From: Anseranas semipalmata | Lineage: Eukaryota > Chordata > Aves > Anseriformes > Anseranatidae | Direction of reading: 5' to 3' | DNA: 64,000 nt | Assembly: GCA_013399115.1 (NCBI GenBank) | Contig: VXAA01001394.1 | Span: 137,615 to 201,614, forward strand | Shown: piece after piece, positions 1 through 13,200 of the stretch | Layout: each line of letters begins with the position of its first letter | Numbering within the stretch: position 1 is the stretch's first letter | Position numbers and translations under genes: made by a program | Notes under the pieces: generated by a model | Seen by the model: the letters and a program-made list of their open reading frames with translations, nothing else | Told to the model about the DNA's origin: nothing | Database searches by the model: none

Positions 1-97
1 GGGCCCTGCCGCCGCCGCCTCCCCGGGGCGGCCTGGCTGTTGGGCGCTTCCAGCCGCCGGCCTCGGCCGGCCTGAAGCGCGGGGGCACCCGCTCGGG
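1..97 (+). other. HDAC11: Probable HDAC11 first exon (partial), CpG-rich
   Basis: Very GC- and CpG-rich sequence that ends in a good splice donor (CTCGGG|GTGAGC, GT at 98-99). It sits 962 bases before the first recognisable coding exon, as expected for exon 1 of HDAC11. It contains no ATG. The frame that would join to exon 2 has no stop across all 97 bases, so either this is 5' UTR, or coding sequence starting left of the window, or a non-coding alternative first exon. The exon probably continues beyond the left edge. Confidence 0.55.
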
Positions 98-560
98 GTG
101 AGCCGCCGGGAGGGGGCGGCCATCCTGGGCTCTCGGCGCCCGCGGGGCAGAGCAAGCGGCGTGCTGCCGGCTCGGGCTGCCTTTGTTAGGGGCCGAGGCA
201 CGGGGGGAGCCGGAGCTCCGCTTGCGGGTGCCGCGGGGGAGCCGGGTCAGCAGGCTCTGGTTAAAAGCCTCCATTGTGCTTTCGCGCCTGTGGTGGTGTT
301 CTTTTTGACTGGCTTTGAGAAGGGTGGCTTTGAGCATGTTTAGGCTGGGAATAAGGGGTTTTTGTTTGTATTGTTCACCTGACAAAGAACCCTTCTGTTT
401 CGCTTAGTGAGTTGCGAAGCCTCTTGTAAACCTCAAGTAAATCTTGCGGAGCAGGAGAGGTCTCGGGGGCGCTGGGCTCGGGGCGCAGCAGGGAGCCCGC
501 AGCAGGTAGCGCAGGCGCCTCTTGGCTTCGGCCGGGCTGTGGGCCCGTGCGTGCACGTGT
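1..560. promoter_or_regulatory. CpG-rich 5' region of HDAC11
   Basis: CG dinucleotides are frequent from position 1 to about 560 and then fall abruptly into AT-rich intron. A CpG island over the first exon and the start of intron 1 is the usual promoter setting of a vertebrate housekeeping-type gene. I see no TATA box in the visible part. The transcription start is probably left of, or at, the window edge. Confidence 0.6.
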
Positions 561-1059
561 GCGCCAACCGAAAGCTCAGAAAGTGCGTTTCTAAATGGGC
601 CTGGGAATGTCTTTATTTAAAGTTAATTGTAAAAACTGGCCACAGCTTTTAAGATAGAGGTACTGCTCAGTGAACGTGGGAAGACCAGGGGAGAGAAGCA
701 GATGTTTCCATTAATTCATTTCTGCTGTGAACTTCATATGTGTAATTCATTAATGTACATTCTTCAGTCATTCTTTTTTTTTTTTTTTTTTCTTCCCTAC
801 TTCTTATTTTGAAAGTTTTAACTGTGCTGGTGGGAAGTGATTTATGTTACTCAACCTGACCCTACTGCTGAAGAACCATGAAGCAACAACCAGGTGTTCT
901 CTTCCGTAACTATGGGAGGCAGCATCTTCAGGAACCATTGCTAATGAAAAGCTGATATTAATAAGAACTTGAATTTGTAGTTTGGGAATTCAGTGAAAAA
1001 TATTCAGTTGCGTATGTAGTTCCTAGAAATGGTGACTAGTTTGGTGTTTGTTTTTAAAG
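98..1059 (+). other. HDAC11: HDAC11 intron 1
   Basis: It starts at GTGAGC and ends at TTTTTAAAG before base 1060. The first 460 bases are CpG-rich; the rest is AT-rich with a T-run at about 773-792. I found no coding exon in it. Several AT|GT steps exist (for example near 737, 752, 842 and 1013) that could in principle donate the first two bases of an initiator ATG, but none has a convincing donor consensus. Confidence 0.6.
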
Positions 1060-1208
1060 GCCTCACAGAACTGAGTTGTATGGAGATATTCCACCAGTAT
1101 GCTGGCCTATCGTGTATTCTCCAGACTACAACATCACATTCATGGGACTGGAGAAACTGCATCCATTTGACGCAGGGAAATGGGGAAAAATAATCAACTT
1201 CTTGAAAG
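1060..1208 (+). CDS. HDAC11: HDAC11 coding exon 2 (residues 2-50)
   Basis: After one base that completes a split codon it encodes 49 residues beginning [10 protein letters not shown] and ending [10 protein letters not shown], matching the human N-terminus MLHTTQLY...KVINFLK position for position. The acceptor is TTTTTAAAG and the donor AAAG|GTAAAA. It leaves one base (phase 1) for the next exon. The first complete in-frame ATG is at 1142-1144, inside the conserved [10 protein letters not shown] block, which is too far in to be the normal start. Confidence 0.93.
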
Positions 1209-4200
1209 GTAAAATAAGAGAAGATACCACTTAGACCAACATATGCACAAGTTGATTAAAAAAAGTGGAATTCATGCAGACTTGTTTTAATAATTGCCAA
1301 CATAGTGGTGACTGTACATCTTCATTTTTCCTTGTATAGATTTAAGCTATGCACTTTAATCACAATTGGAGTGCTTTAATATTTTGATGTATTTGCAGAT
1401 TTAAATCTTAACAAGTTAAATCAATTGTAGGATTTGGGAGGTAGGTTGAATGTCATGTGTTATACATTGTTGAAGATCTTGCACACAAAATACTGAAAAG
1501 ATGAAATTGTGTTTCATGTTAGAGCAAACATCCTATACCAGGGCTTTTGAATACAAAGGTTTGTTTCACGGTTCTTTGAAAATATTAACTTCTTGCCTGC
1601 TCCACTAAATAAAGCCCACGGTTTTGGCTCAGTCATGATGTCTGTGCAGAGTGAAACTTGTGAAATGTGATTGAAAATACAAGCTCATTAAACCATTTGC
1701 TCTCCTCAGAGGTGTGAATAATACTAGTCAAAGTAACCAGCTTGGTTAATTTTGTTCTGGCCCAGAGCTTTCTGGCCCAGAGCTTTACAAGACTGTGACT
1801 AAAAAGGAGTAAGAAGAAACACAAGTATAGCAGTGTGTTAGACAATCTTAAAATATTTCTGGTCTTTGTGATTTAAAGGAAAAAATGAACCGTGCAGAAT
1901 TTCATTGCTTAGCTGTTATAAGAAGGATTCATGTGGGATACATGAGAACTATTTCCACCTCTGAAGTGAGCACCAGAATCTTGACTTCAAGCATAGCCTG
2001 AGTCAGGTGCCTTATGTACATGGCTCAGTGCCATGTTTTGATATTCAACAGAGGCTCAGTGCCATGTTTTGATATTCAACAGATTTATAATGATTCTTAC
2101 ATTTTCTTTCAGTGCTAGACTAGTGTATGAGAACAGTATTTCCTTGAAGTTTCCCCTTGAAAATAGGTGCTGTTTGCAGTTCCAGTTTCTTCTTTCTTTT
2201 GAGGACTAAGCCTGGATCTAAAACTGAATGCAGACTTCAGTTTTGTGGCAATGAGAGGAAAATCCTTCCTATGTTAGCTGCAAGCTTACAGTTTAGCTTG
2301 CAAGACCTGCACTGCAGTTTGGGAGTACTGTGTACAGCTTTCTGCAGTCAGTGTGCTTCCATTGCTTTTACACCTGGTGTAACAAGAAAGGAGACATTCC
2401 ATTTGGCTTATGAAACTTACAGGCGTTAACGACTGGCTTGCTGCAGGCTGTAATGTAGTTACTCATGAGACTGCAGTCTACTGGCAAATGGCACATCTCA
2501 GTGTGGAAGATCAGTGCAACTTGTATAAATTCATTCTTTGTCAACCTTGTGATATTATTCTGATAATGTCTGGGGGGAGCTTTGAGACTCCGCTGGTGAC
2601 AGGCAGGACTTTTTATGCTGGTCTCATTATTGCTGCTTAAATAAATTGGAAGGTAGAGATGGAAATACAAATGTAAGAACCAAGGTTAGGATCAGATCCT
2701 ATAAAATCTTGGCATCTTTATCTAAAATATGTTTGCTCATCAAGTTTTTTTTTTTTAAAAAAAACAACACAAAACTTGCCAAGACAAAGGTTGTCCAAGA
2801 GCCAGGCCTGTTCAGTTTATGTAGTCCTAATGACTCCTTCAGCTGATGATCTTTTGCAGTAAAGTACTGCCCTTCTACTTTAGGCTACCTTGTACCTTCA
2901 TTTAACTGAGGTTAAATGAATTCTAACACTCCATTTAGTATCTGGATCTGCCTTCTAACAATTAACTATGTACATCTTGGATTCTATGACCGTTTTCTTA
3001 ATCAAAAGCTCTGCCTTTCTGCTCGTCCTCTGGGTAGTCTTTTCCTCTAGCTCTTTTCTGAAATGCCAACTCTTCACTCTTCATCTTTCACAGAAAATTA
3101 GTTTTCCCAATCATTTTATCCTCCTTGCTTTGCAAAGGAGAAAAGCTGCAGGATACCTTATGATCCTCCTGGTTTTCTCTGGCTCTGTAGCAACTCCTGG
3201 CACTGGCTGATCTGCATTCTTCCTAGTATCTTCCAGAAAATCACCACTGAAAATCTTTCTACGCTCACTTTCTCCTTCCTCAAGAATTAAACGGTTAGCA
3301 CTTCAGCTTTACCTCTGACATGAATGAATGAAATGTTTCTTAAGCCACGGTCCAGAGAAACATAAGCTTGCCAAAATAAATATTGTTGCAGGTGCTGTTC
3401 TTGTATAACACTAGGAACAAAACCTTTCACATTTTTGAATTGATTTTCCCCCCTGCCAAGCATAAAATTGGAGGAAAGGTGTAGTCTTAGACTGCAGCAC
3501 TGTAATAATTAAATATTAAATTTTGTCTGGGAAGATCAGCGCGATGCCTTATATTTGTTGTTTGTAGTGATCATATGCAAAGCAACATTGTTTTTCTGCA
3601 CTGCTTGGCTTTTTTAGTCAACCTGAACTTGAACTTTCTGACAAGTATATCCAGATGCATGCATTCAAATGTATTGTCTTAGTTCACATGCAGAAATCTT
3701 GGAGTGATATTTTGTAACTTGCTCTTTTAAAACCAGGTTTTAAATAAACTATCTTGTGGTCTCTAAGTAAAAGAATTAATAGCTGGTCGTTGGTATTTCT
3801 TGAAATTAATGAAGGTGGGGTGTGACAGAAGTATTATGGTTAAGTGTAAGTGTTCACTTCCACGAACATCCAAGTAATTATTTTGTTTTTAATTTTGATT
3901 TTTTGAGCTGCTCTGATTTAGGCAACTAAATACTAGTAATACAACTGTGGAACTTCATAAAGCATATTAAAGGAATATTTGATGTATGAGTACTAAGATT
4001 TCCCAAATGTATGAAGTCCTAGACTGTAAGGAGTCTTGTGATTCTTTTTTTTTGTCTGTCCGTCCTCTGTTACTACTGGTCTTTTCTTTCAGTTTAAATG
4101 AGAAGTAGCCATGATTACACTCTGAAAATTTTATTTTTTTTACAGAAAGTTATCGTAAACACTAACTTAATAGTTTACATGTATAGAGATTATATATTTG

Positions 4201-7200
4201 GAAAATTTATAGATACCGAGTAAACACAAAGGATTGCATTGATTTACGTTACAGATGTAATGGAGGAATTAAGTCAAGGTCAAAGTAGCTTCTTTGGCAG
4301 AGTGGAATGTGGGAGGTTAAGTGATTGTATACAATGACAATTGTAATTTCTCTCTTGTTATTTCAGAAGAAAATCTAATTGGAGATGACTTGTTTGTACC
4401 GGCACGGGAAGCTACCGATGAAGATCTTTTGGTAGTTCACACAAGGCGCTACCTTAATAAATTAAAGGTGCTGTACTTACTAATGTGTTTTTCAAGCAAA
4501 GTATCTAGAATTAGTGTCAAGGGTAACATATCCTACTTGATTCATTATAGAATCAACTTTTACAGGTTATAGAATAGTATCATATTTAGTATTTTGAATT
4601 CAACATTGTCATTGAGAATAGTGAAAGAAAATCATAGAAATACTAGGCAAGCCAAATTATAAAAGGTGGGTGGGAAGGGAGTCTACCATCTTACATAGGC
4701 ATATTTCAGCAAAGTTAAATGAATGTAAGGAAAATTATAATGTTTGAGATTAAAATAATATTCTCCTTAGTACCAGGGTTTTGGCCTTAAAGTGTTAAGT
4801 TTTGTTTTACTCTAGTAAACTATGGTTCTGAAATTGAAAATATATTGAAGAACACTGAAACTGAATATGTTATTTGATATTTTCTTAATGCACGGATTAC
4901 CTTATGGATTTGGGTTTTATGTAATCTCAGAAGAACATTCACGTAGGAATTCTGTCCTCAGTCTGTTGAGGGGTGAAGTAGTGGCTTCATACTTACAGAC
5001 TGTCTGTGTCAGTAGAATACAGAGAGAGCTGAAAGATCAACATAGGGCATAATCTTGTATATTATGTGTGTGTGAAGGTTTCCAATACTGGCCTGTACAA
5101 GATCATATATTCACAAGGAGCATAGAGCGTACACTGGGTATTTCTAAATGAAACATCCATTTGTTAAACTTACATGTTTATGCTTTAAAGTTAAATATGA
5201 GATCTTTGTTTCTGAAAATATATTGTCATCCATAGAAGGAATTGGGTGGTACCAGATGACATTGCTTTTAGTTGGAAACTCTTCTGTTGGAAGGAAGAGG
5301 AGAAATTTGTATTAAAAATAATCTTGCATTTCATAATTCAAAAGAAGTTATTTTGAGTCATCTTTGCCCTTCCACAATGAAAGAGTCCTTGTATTCCTAT
5401 TTCTGGAATGTCTTATTTTTCTGTGTAAAGAATCTATTATTTGTGTGACTTTTTTCACTTTTATTCCTTTTCTGAGTTCTCGTAGGCTTCTTCATTCATT
5501 GCTAGGAAGTTACTTGCAATTTCATACATCATTAGATTTGATCTTATTGCAGCTATTCTTGATATTGAGCTTTTAATTCCATGGAACCACCCACATCTTT
5601 TTACTGAGTCACTTCTTTGAAGCAGGGTGTAATGTGCGTAGTTCAGTTTGAAATATAATTATATTTTTAGTACCTATAGGGTGGCTTCATAGAGAGTTGT
5701 CTGATAACTTGTGTCCTCGCGTTCAAAACCAGTATTGTCTTGTGCTTTCAGATGTTATTAATTGTATCTCTCATGTTCCCTTTTCACTTGAGAGTATATT
5801 TCCTACAGTTGTAGGAATGGGAAGATGTCATATTGGTCATGCCAGCAAATTCCTGCCAAGCAGCAAAGATAGAAGTGCTTAGTTGCAAATGAAAAATAAC
5901 ATGGCTAGACATGAAAAGGCCCAGGGCATCCTCTGCTGCCTTATGTGAAGTCTACTGTGCTATTTTATTTTTTTTTAATTCAGTCAAAAACAGATCTACC
6001 AATAAATGGCATAGTTTTGTGTTACCGTATCATAAAATTGAGCATGAATTTGGTGGTAAATTTCCATGCACTTGCAAGGAAAAAGCGTTTGTTAGCAGAA
6101 GCTGAAGAAGCTGGCGTACAATAATCTTGCATTTCATAATTCAAAAGAAGTTATTTTGGGCTGGAGTTGATAGTAGAGAAACTAAATGTTATGCACAAAG
6201 TAGATCAAGCAGTACTGTAAGTCAGTTCTGTTTTGGGAGAAGGGGTGTCCCTGTTTGCCTGCTTAAGGTAACATGAATACTCCTTAGAACAAAATTTGGC
6301 ATTTTGAATTGAGGTGATTCCCCCCTCCTAGATATTCTTTTGAAGAATTTAGGTCTGTAAAGTAATGACCAGACTTTCGAAGGTGTTAGGCAGTGAGGTT
6401 AAACCTAGTTTCAGACCTTGTAAGTCTTAGGTTTGAAACATTTTTATCTGACTATCAGAAGTTTTATGATAACTTGTATGAGTGAATATTGAAATGCAAA
6501 TAACGTGGGTAATACTTGCGTGTCAGTCAAATGCGAGATGTGCTTTTTCTGGAAGTGATCTGAAGCAGGTGATCGATCAGGTGAGCTTACAAATATTAAT
6601 CTGTTTTCATATATGTGCGAATGATGTAGATATTATTGAGAAAAATTAACCACTTTCTTGGAAATTTAAATTTTTAAGCCCAGTGAAAAGTGGTATGTTT
6701 CGTAAAACAGATCAAGAGCAAATCAAATTGTGTGTGGAAGTCTTGTTATATATGAGATCAATATATCACACTAGTGATATATTCTCCTTTTTTCAAAAAG
6801 GAGTATATAAATCCTCCAGAACAAACTTTGCATGGGCCTGGAGGGCTCGGATCTTTTGATTACAGTGAGTGCTTTCTAGTGCTCGTGTGCTTTGACTCTT
6901 GCCTTGTCGTCTGAGTGCATCTGCTGTGAGACACGTAGGAAGGATGGTAGGGCTCTCGGGCATGAAAGCAGTAGAAGCGGCCTTGTAAAATAATCAGTTC
7001 AGCCTGTCTGAGGTGTTCAAGAAAACAGCACAAAACAAATCTTTGGCTGTGTGCATTGCTTTGGTTGACCATAGGTGACTTGGCAGCTGAAAACATGTGG
7101 TTTCGGTTTGGGTGAAATGAGCACCTTCAGAGGTCCTTAACATTCCCCTGACCATTTCCTCAGTTCATGCAATTTTCATGCTGTCATCCATTCTCTGCTT

Positions 7201-10200
7201 CTTGCATCATGCTTTTTCCTTGGTTATGTTTTTCAAACTTCATTGGTGAAAGTTTTGTGAAGGCTGTGGTTGTTTTCTGTAAAATATTCATTTAAAAAGT
7301 CATGAGATCAAATAAATGCATTTGGTTTCACCTAAATTTTCATGCAAATGTTAATGTGTCAGGTAAAGGAACATTAAAAATGTTACTCTAAAGATTATGG
7401 TATTTGAATATGTTTGGAGAGAACAAGAGGGCTTGGTTACAGGGAGCAGTATCTGACAGGTTTCAGTATTTACACTGATGTGCGAATGCGGTAGAGCATT
7501 ATTGGCAGCTCACGTGGCTGGTAAGCCTCTTAAAGAAAAGGATAGGTTCGCATTTGGTGAATAGTGATTTATTTCTTTTTAGTATTTCCAACTCTTCAGC
7601 TGGGAGACTTACACAGGAAAAAAATAGTGGGATTTGGCTGGTTGGTTTCCTTGGGAGTAGCACCTGGCTACAGTTAGATGTTACCAGTGCAGTATCTTGT
7701 TATTAATGATAATACCTTGACCTGGAAGCTTCTGTGACAATTTCAAGCTTCTTAGTCTCCTTTTTGATTTTATGTTAAATTAAGTTAAAAACATACCTTT
7801 ATCTGTTGAAGATGAACACAATTAGCTTTGTTCCCAGCAAGCTTCTAAATAAAAAATTGCATTAGTTGCTTGGTGTTGTTTTGCGAGTCTGAATTTTCCC
7901 TTGAAGCTGGGACCAGCTCCAGAAACTTATCAAAGATTTAAACACAGTTTAAATTTAGATATTACAGAACATTTTTTTTTTTAATTTGACGTGTTGTTGG
8001 CTATTTTAAAATGCTGGAACGCAATGAATGCATAACATGAAAGGCAATACATCAGAGTTTGGTTTTGGTCATTCATGTGCTGTTTGTATTAGTCCAGGAT
8101 GATCAGTATAAAAACAACTACTTTAGCTTTATCTTCCTAATATTAGTTTTGCAGTTTAATTTTTAGTCCTTGAATCCTTACTGCCATATATTCAAATACT
8201 TTGGAAAATTGTTTATTCTTATTAAGAATGGAGGTTTTTATAGTTAAGGAATAAAAGTTGATAGTAATTATACTTTATAACAGTGTCCTGCAAGTCTATC
8301 CTCATTAAATGTCTATGTTACTATACAGTCTGGGCTTAAACAAGGACAATTAAGAACTCTTGAAGTTTTGTTTAGTTTTGGGGGATGTAATATCTTCATG
8401 TAGTATTACGCTTAGCCAAGTTTAATGATACTGCATAGGAGTTAATTTGGGAGGAGGGGGTATTGAAGGAAAATATACCAGGGTTAACCTGACTTCTTTA
8501 CTCCTTTTAAGAAAATAGGGAGTGATTTTTTTTTTTTTTAATTGAGATTTAAATTTGTACATAGAATTATTTATCTGAAACACAGGAAGGTAAATATTTT
8601 TTGTCTTATAATATCAGCAATAGAAATAAAGAAAATTAAATGGAGTTGATCATTGAAAAGAATGAGTGAAGGCAGTGTTGAATAGTGTTTATGTATAATT
8701 ATTACTCTTTCCTGAATCCAGGCCCAGTTTTAATTTCTGCTAAGATACAGAATTACATATCTACTAGAACTTTATTAGGGAATCAGTAAACTGATGATGA
8801 GTGAGAGCAAATATCTAACAAAAGAAATAGTAGCTGATATTTTTCTATTATATATACTGTTTGAAAGTGGAAAATGGTGATTTTTTTTAAAATTCGTGTT
8901 TGAAGAGTTTGTTCTGTATCAAAGGAAGCTAATATTTATTTCTGTGGAAATTATGGCAGCTAACTGACAGCCTGGAAAACAGAATTAATGTAGTCCTCAT
9001 CTATTCAAAATCGTTTCTTATTTTTACAACATGAAAAAAGTATACAATTATATAAGACCACTTCCTTTTGAGTTCTTTTTCAAGTATATATCTAGCTGTT
9101 CTGAGAATTTATTGCAGAAAATGTTGGAAAACAAAATGAGCTCAGTGAAGAAAACAAGCAAAACTGCCCACAGTTTGAGGCAATATATTTCTTAAATACT
9201 ACAGTGGTGTTTCTTGAGAAGCATTTTCATTGAAGTCTGTAACAGTATTCTTGAATCCCAAGACTTTCCTTATAGTCAGATTTTTTTTTCTTTTTTCCCC
9301 ATATGTTAGGAATTAATAAACACAGTAAAGGACCAAGTCCAAAGCAGTGAATGTTTTTGGACCTGGAAGTGTTCTGTAAATATCCTCAACTGCGAATAGA
9401 AAGCTTTGCTTATTCCTTACTCATACCATTTATGGATTTCTTGCAATCACTTAAAAACCTGCAGGAAGATACTTGTTGATTTGAGTCTTCATTGCCCCTG
9501 CTTCTTCCTGCTGAGTTTTTTTTTTTTTTTTTTAAAACTCAACTGTTTAAATGCTGAAATTTTATGATGACCTTTCAGATTTGAGATTGAAAAAAACTAT
9601 TTTACCCAAATGTGACCTCTTGCAATTCCATTTTAGAATGCCAGGATTTAATCTAATTTGTTACATTGTGCTTGTTTTAAAGCTAAAATATCTTGCAAAA
9701 GGATTTTATCAAGTTATTAGAAAAATAACTAAAGCACTTTGTTAGTGATGAAGAGCTGATGCTATGATACCTGAATAATGTAAATGATAAATATATTATA
9801 AATAAATGTACAAATACAAAAATGAACTGTTGAGAAAATAGTACTTATGACCTTTATGAATAATGCCACCCCTCCACCCCCCAAAAGTAATACTTTGTAG
9901 TTAAAGCATTGATAACTGTGAAGTCAAAGTCGCTTTTTTTGTATACCAGAAAACTCTGAGAGAGGCATATGACTGTTTTCCATTGAAATTGAACAATTCT
10001 GCATTCTATCGTTTGTAGACAGACAACTAATAGTAAACAGGCTACTGAATGTAATCTAGTTACATTTGTTAATATTGAAGAAAACGGGGTCTTTGGAATC
10101 TTCATACAGGGTTTCAAACTTGTAATTCTCAGTACCTGAATGTTTTAGTATTGCTTGAAGAGGTATGATCTTGCTTGTGGCTTTGGCTGTGAAGTGTTAT

Positions 10201-13200
10201 TGCTGGTAGCAATGTTGGTAGTTCTTTGAAGTAATCTATATGGTTTTTTCAATGAAAGCATTTACGCTCTGCAAATATTTGTGTTCTAACCTTAAGTCAT
10301 ATACTTCATGATACGACTTTTTAACAAAATGTTTCTTTGAAACATACTCCAAAAGTGTTTAATATGCTAAACAAATTTTAATTGATTGTCGATGCAAAAA
10401 CGTGGAGTGTGTGTTCACTTAAGCATTTGAATATCTTAGTTGAGTTGCTTGGTTTTTTGTTTGTTTTTTTTCCCCCCTTCTCCTTGATATATTCTTTTGA
10501 CTTGACACAGGGAAAATATTTTAGGGTTGAACAACATATTAAGTGTTAGTTAAGCTATTAGTTCTGCTGAAAGACACTTTACAATTCTTTCTCCCAACCC
10601 CATGGATATTAATTTTTGTTGTTGTTGTTTTGTTTTTGTTTAAAATACTGGCTTGCTGAAAAATTGCTGGCTTACTCCCATTTGGTATTAAAATCTGAAA
10701 AAAAAATGTGATGGTGATTAATTGACATTTCTCATTGTTAATGTATTGAGGAAGAACCTGTTTGGAGGTTACAAATAACCTCTGTTGTTGCCTCCATCTG
10801 AAAAAATTAAAAATCATGCTAATCCTGTGGGCTTTTTTCAGTAAATAGCAATTGCTGAGATATCTAAATGTCATCATTAAGACAGGCTACATTAACTGGA
10901 ACTTTTTTTCCACCTTGTAGTGGTCATTTGTTGTGGCTGCAATCACAGAAATTCCACCAGTTCTCTTCCTTCCAAACTTCCTTGTTCAGAGAAAAGTTTT
11001 GAGACCTCTGCGAACCCAGACAGGAGGAACAATAATGGTAAGGTGTTCTTGATTCGCTTTTATCATACTTGTATAAACCTGTGAGCTGTAAAACTGTGTA
11101 TAACTCAAATCCTTGAACCCTGAAGTCCTGCACAGGGGGAGCAAAGTTTGGCACTTGTTAACAAATACCAACATGAAGGACAAACCTGATTTTATGGTCT
11201 GTAATTTGCAGAAGTGTTAGTAAAGGGCAGCCTGTGCAAGCCATGAGATATGGCAGGACTTGTGGCAAATAAAAAAAAACTGAATAGCTTTGAACAGTGT
11301 TCAAATGCAGGCAAATTCTAGGAATGGGAGGTTTCAAAATTACTAGGATAGAAGGTATTTTTAACGCACATACTTACCAAATGGCTGTTGTTCGGTTACT
11401 TTTGGTACTAGGTAGATGTTTACACTTAAAAATCGTATCACCATGCTCATTTTTAAACAGTGTCTAATTTTGATGATGAGAGTTAGATTTTCTTCTGTTG
11501 TAGGTGCTGTGTGAGCAGCTCGGCTGAACTGGAGTGAGATGTAGCCTGTTTCACCTTAAGAGCATTGTCGTCTGATTAGTTAAGAGTGCTCTGGGGAGAA
11601 AAGCTGTGTGTCACCAGACACTTAATTTTGCCTGAGAACTCCCATTAGAGATGTTGAGGAAGTAGGAAGAAAGAAAACAGTTAATAGCTGGAGCTAGGAA
11701 TGAGTTATTTAAACCATGTATTGAAGAAAAGATGTCTTCATAATTGTAAACCTCTAACTAATGGAGGCCTTTGTGCCCTTTATTCATTCCTTGTCATATT
11801 ACAGCTAGAATTCAGAAGCTGTACAGCATGGTGCTGGGAGAAGATGTTAACAGTCCCAGTCTGTCTTCACAGGCACTGAGCTGTTAAAGTTACATAAATG
11901 GAAAACAAATAATCCTATCTGAAATCCATAATTTTATGGTACAAATGGATTTTTGCTGCCTTTTAGCTACTCTTTCTGAAGGCAGCTGTTAATGGGTGCA
12001 TGTGGAAAGGATAGAAGCAGATATTGCTTTTTCTTGTATCTGTTTGAAGCCAGTTATTGAAGAACATTATTCTGTGGGTTGGCAAACCTTTCAGAGTATG
12101 TTTATGCCAGATATGAGAATACAATTTATTGCAACCACTAGATATTAAAGGTGAGCAAGACTGGGAAGCCATAATAGAATGATAAAGTAATAGCATTATT
12201 TTCAGAAATAGGCTACTAGGTAGCTTCCTGTTTCTGTCAACAGTAATATAGGTACTTAGTAATCTAACTGTACGCTGGAATTGAGGTTTCATATATTTAA
12301 ATGCTTACCTTCATGAAAGTATCAAGAATTCATTGGAGACATCAATCATATGAAGAGCTTTTCTATGACTACTGCATAAAAGACGGTGCAATGTGGTATT
12401 CAGAAACAATTGAAATGTTGAATTTGAGAGTCTGACATGAGAAAACGATGCGAGAGAACCTAAAAGTTTGATGAAGCAGTTTCCAAGTACTTGGTAGGGC
12501 TTGTGAGATTAACAGTCACTGCTATCATTTGTGTATAAATGGATCTGGGCACTGTTAAGTTCGAGTCCTCTTGGGTTTTACTATGTGAAATGATAGAGAG
12601 CCAGTTATAGTCAGATTTTAAGGTAAAATGAAATATATTGCTTTTCTGTTGTATTTGCATTTCTCAATGGTAGAACAGCTCAATGCATGATGATGAGAAA
12701 AAAAATGGCAGTTTCTTTTAAGCATTTCAGTTAAATTTCTCTGTTAAATCTGTGTCCTATCTAACCGCTGAATTTTCAAGTGTGTATCTAAAAGTAACTG
12801 GAGGCTTTAATACTCTGTACCTTCTCAGATTTCAAAGCTTAATGGTGAATTAGGCAGGTAAAGACTGCATCACAGTTGCCAAAAATACATGGCTATGTGT
12901 ATCTATTGACTAGCATTGTGGAAGAGCAAGAGTTACTTAAATTGAAAGAATTTTGTTTTACTTAAAACTTTTTTTTTTTGCTTAAAGAGTGAAAACACTA
13001 ATGTTTATCATGTATTTGTATTTCTTCAGCATCTTGTTGCTACCTTCAGAAGTTCTTTAATTCCCAAAGAAGTCAGTAGAGCCATGATAGTGTCCTCAAG
13101 AAGTGCTCTATCAGCAGTAACCTGATTTGCACGTAGTGAAATATTTTATCCTGGGTGTTTGCATTTATGTAGGAGTGTTGTCATTAGGGAATAAGCCTGC

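Larger units (their letters stand above)
1209..4366 (+). other. HDAC11: HDAC11 intron 2
   Basis: AT-rich intron of 3158 bases between coding exons 2 and 3. It contains a 15-bp tandem duplication (1756-1785), a 31-bp tandem duplication (2022-2083) and a pyrimidine-rich stretch at about 2985-3290. Short open frames here have no recognisable similarity and I treat them as chance. Confidence 0.85.
4468..10920 (+). other. HDAC11: HDAC11 intron 3
   Basis: Largest intron, 6453 bases and strongly AT-rich. It holds a 39-bp sequence present twice (5317-5355 and 6120-6158), a cluster of stem-loops at 6760-6844, and T-runs at about 8527-8540 and 9516-9533. No exon or recognisable transposon was found. 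Confidence 0.85.
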
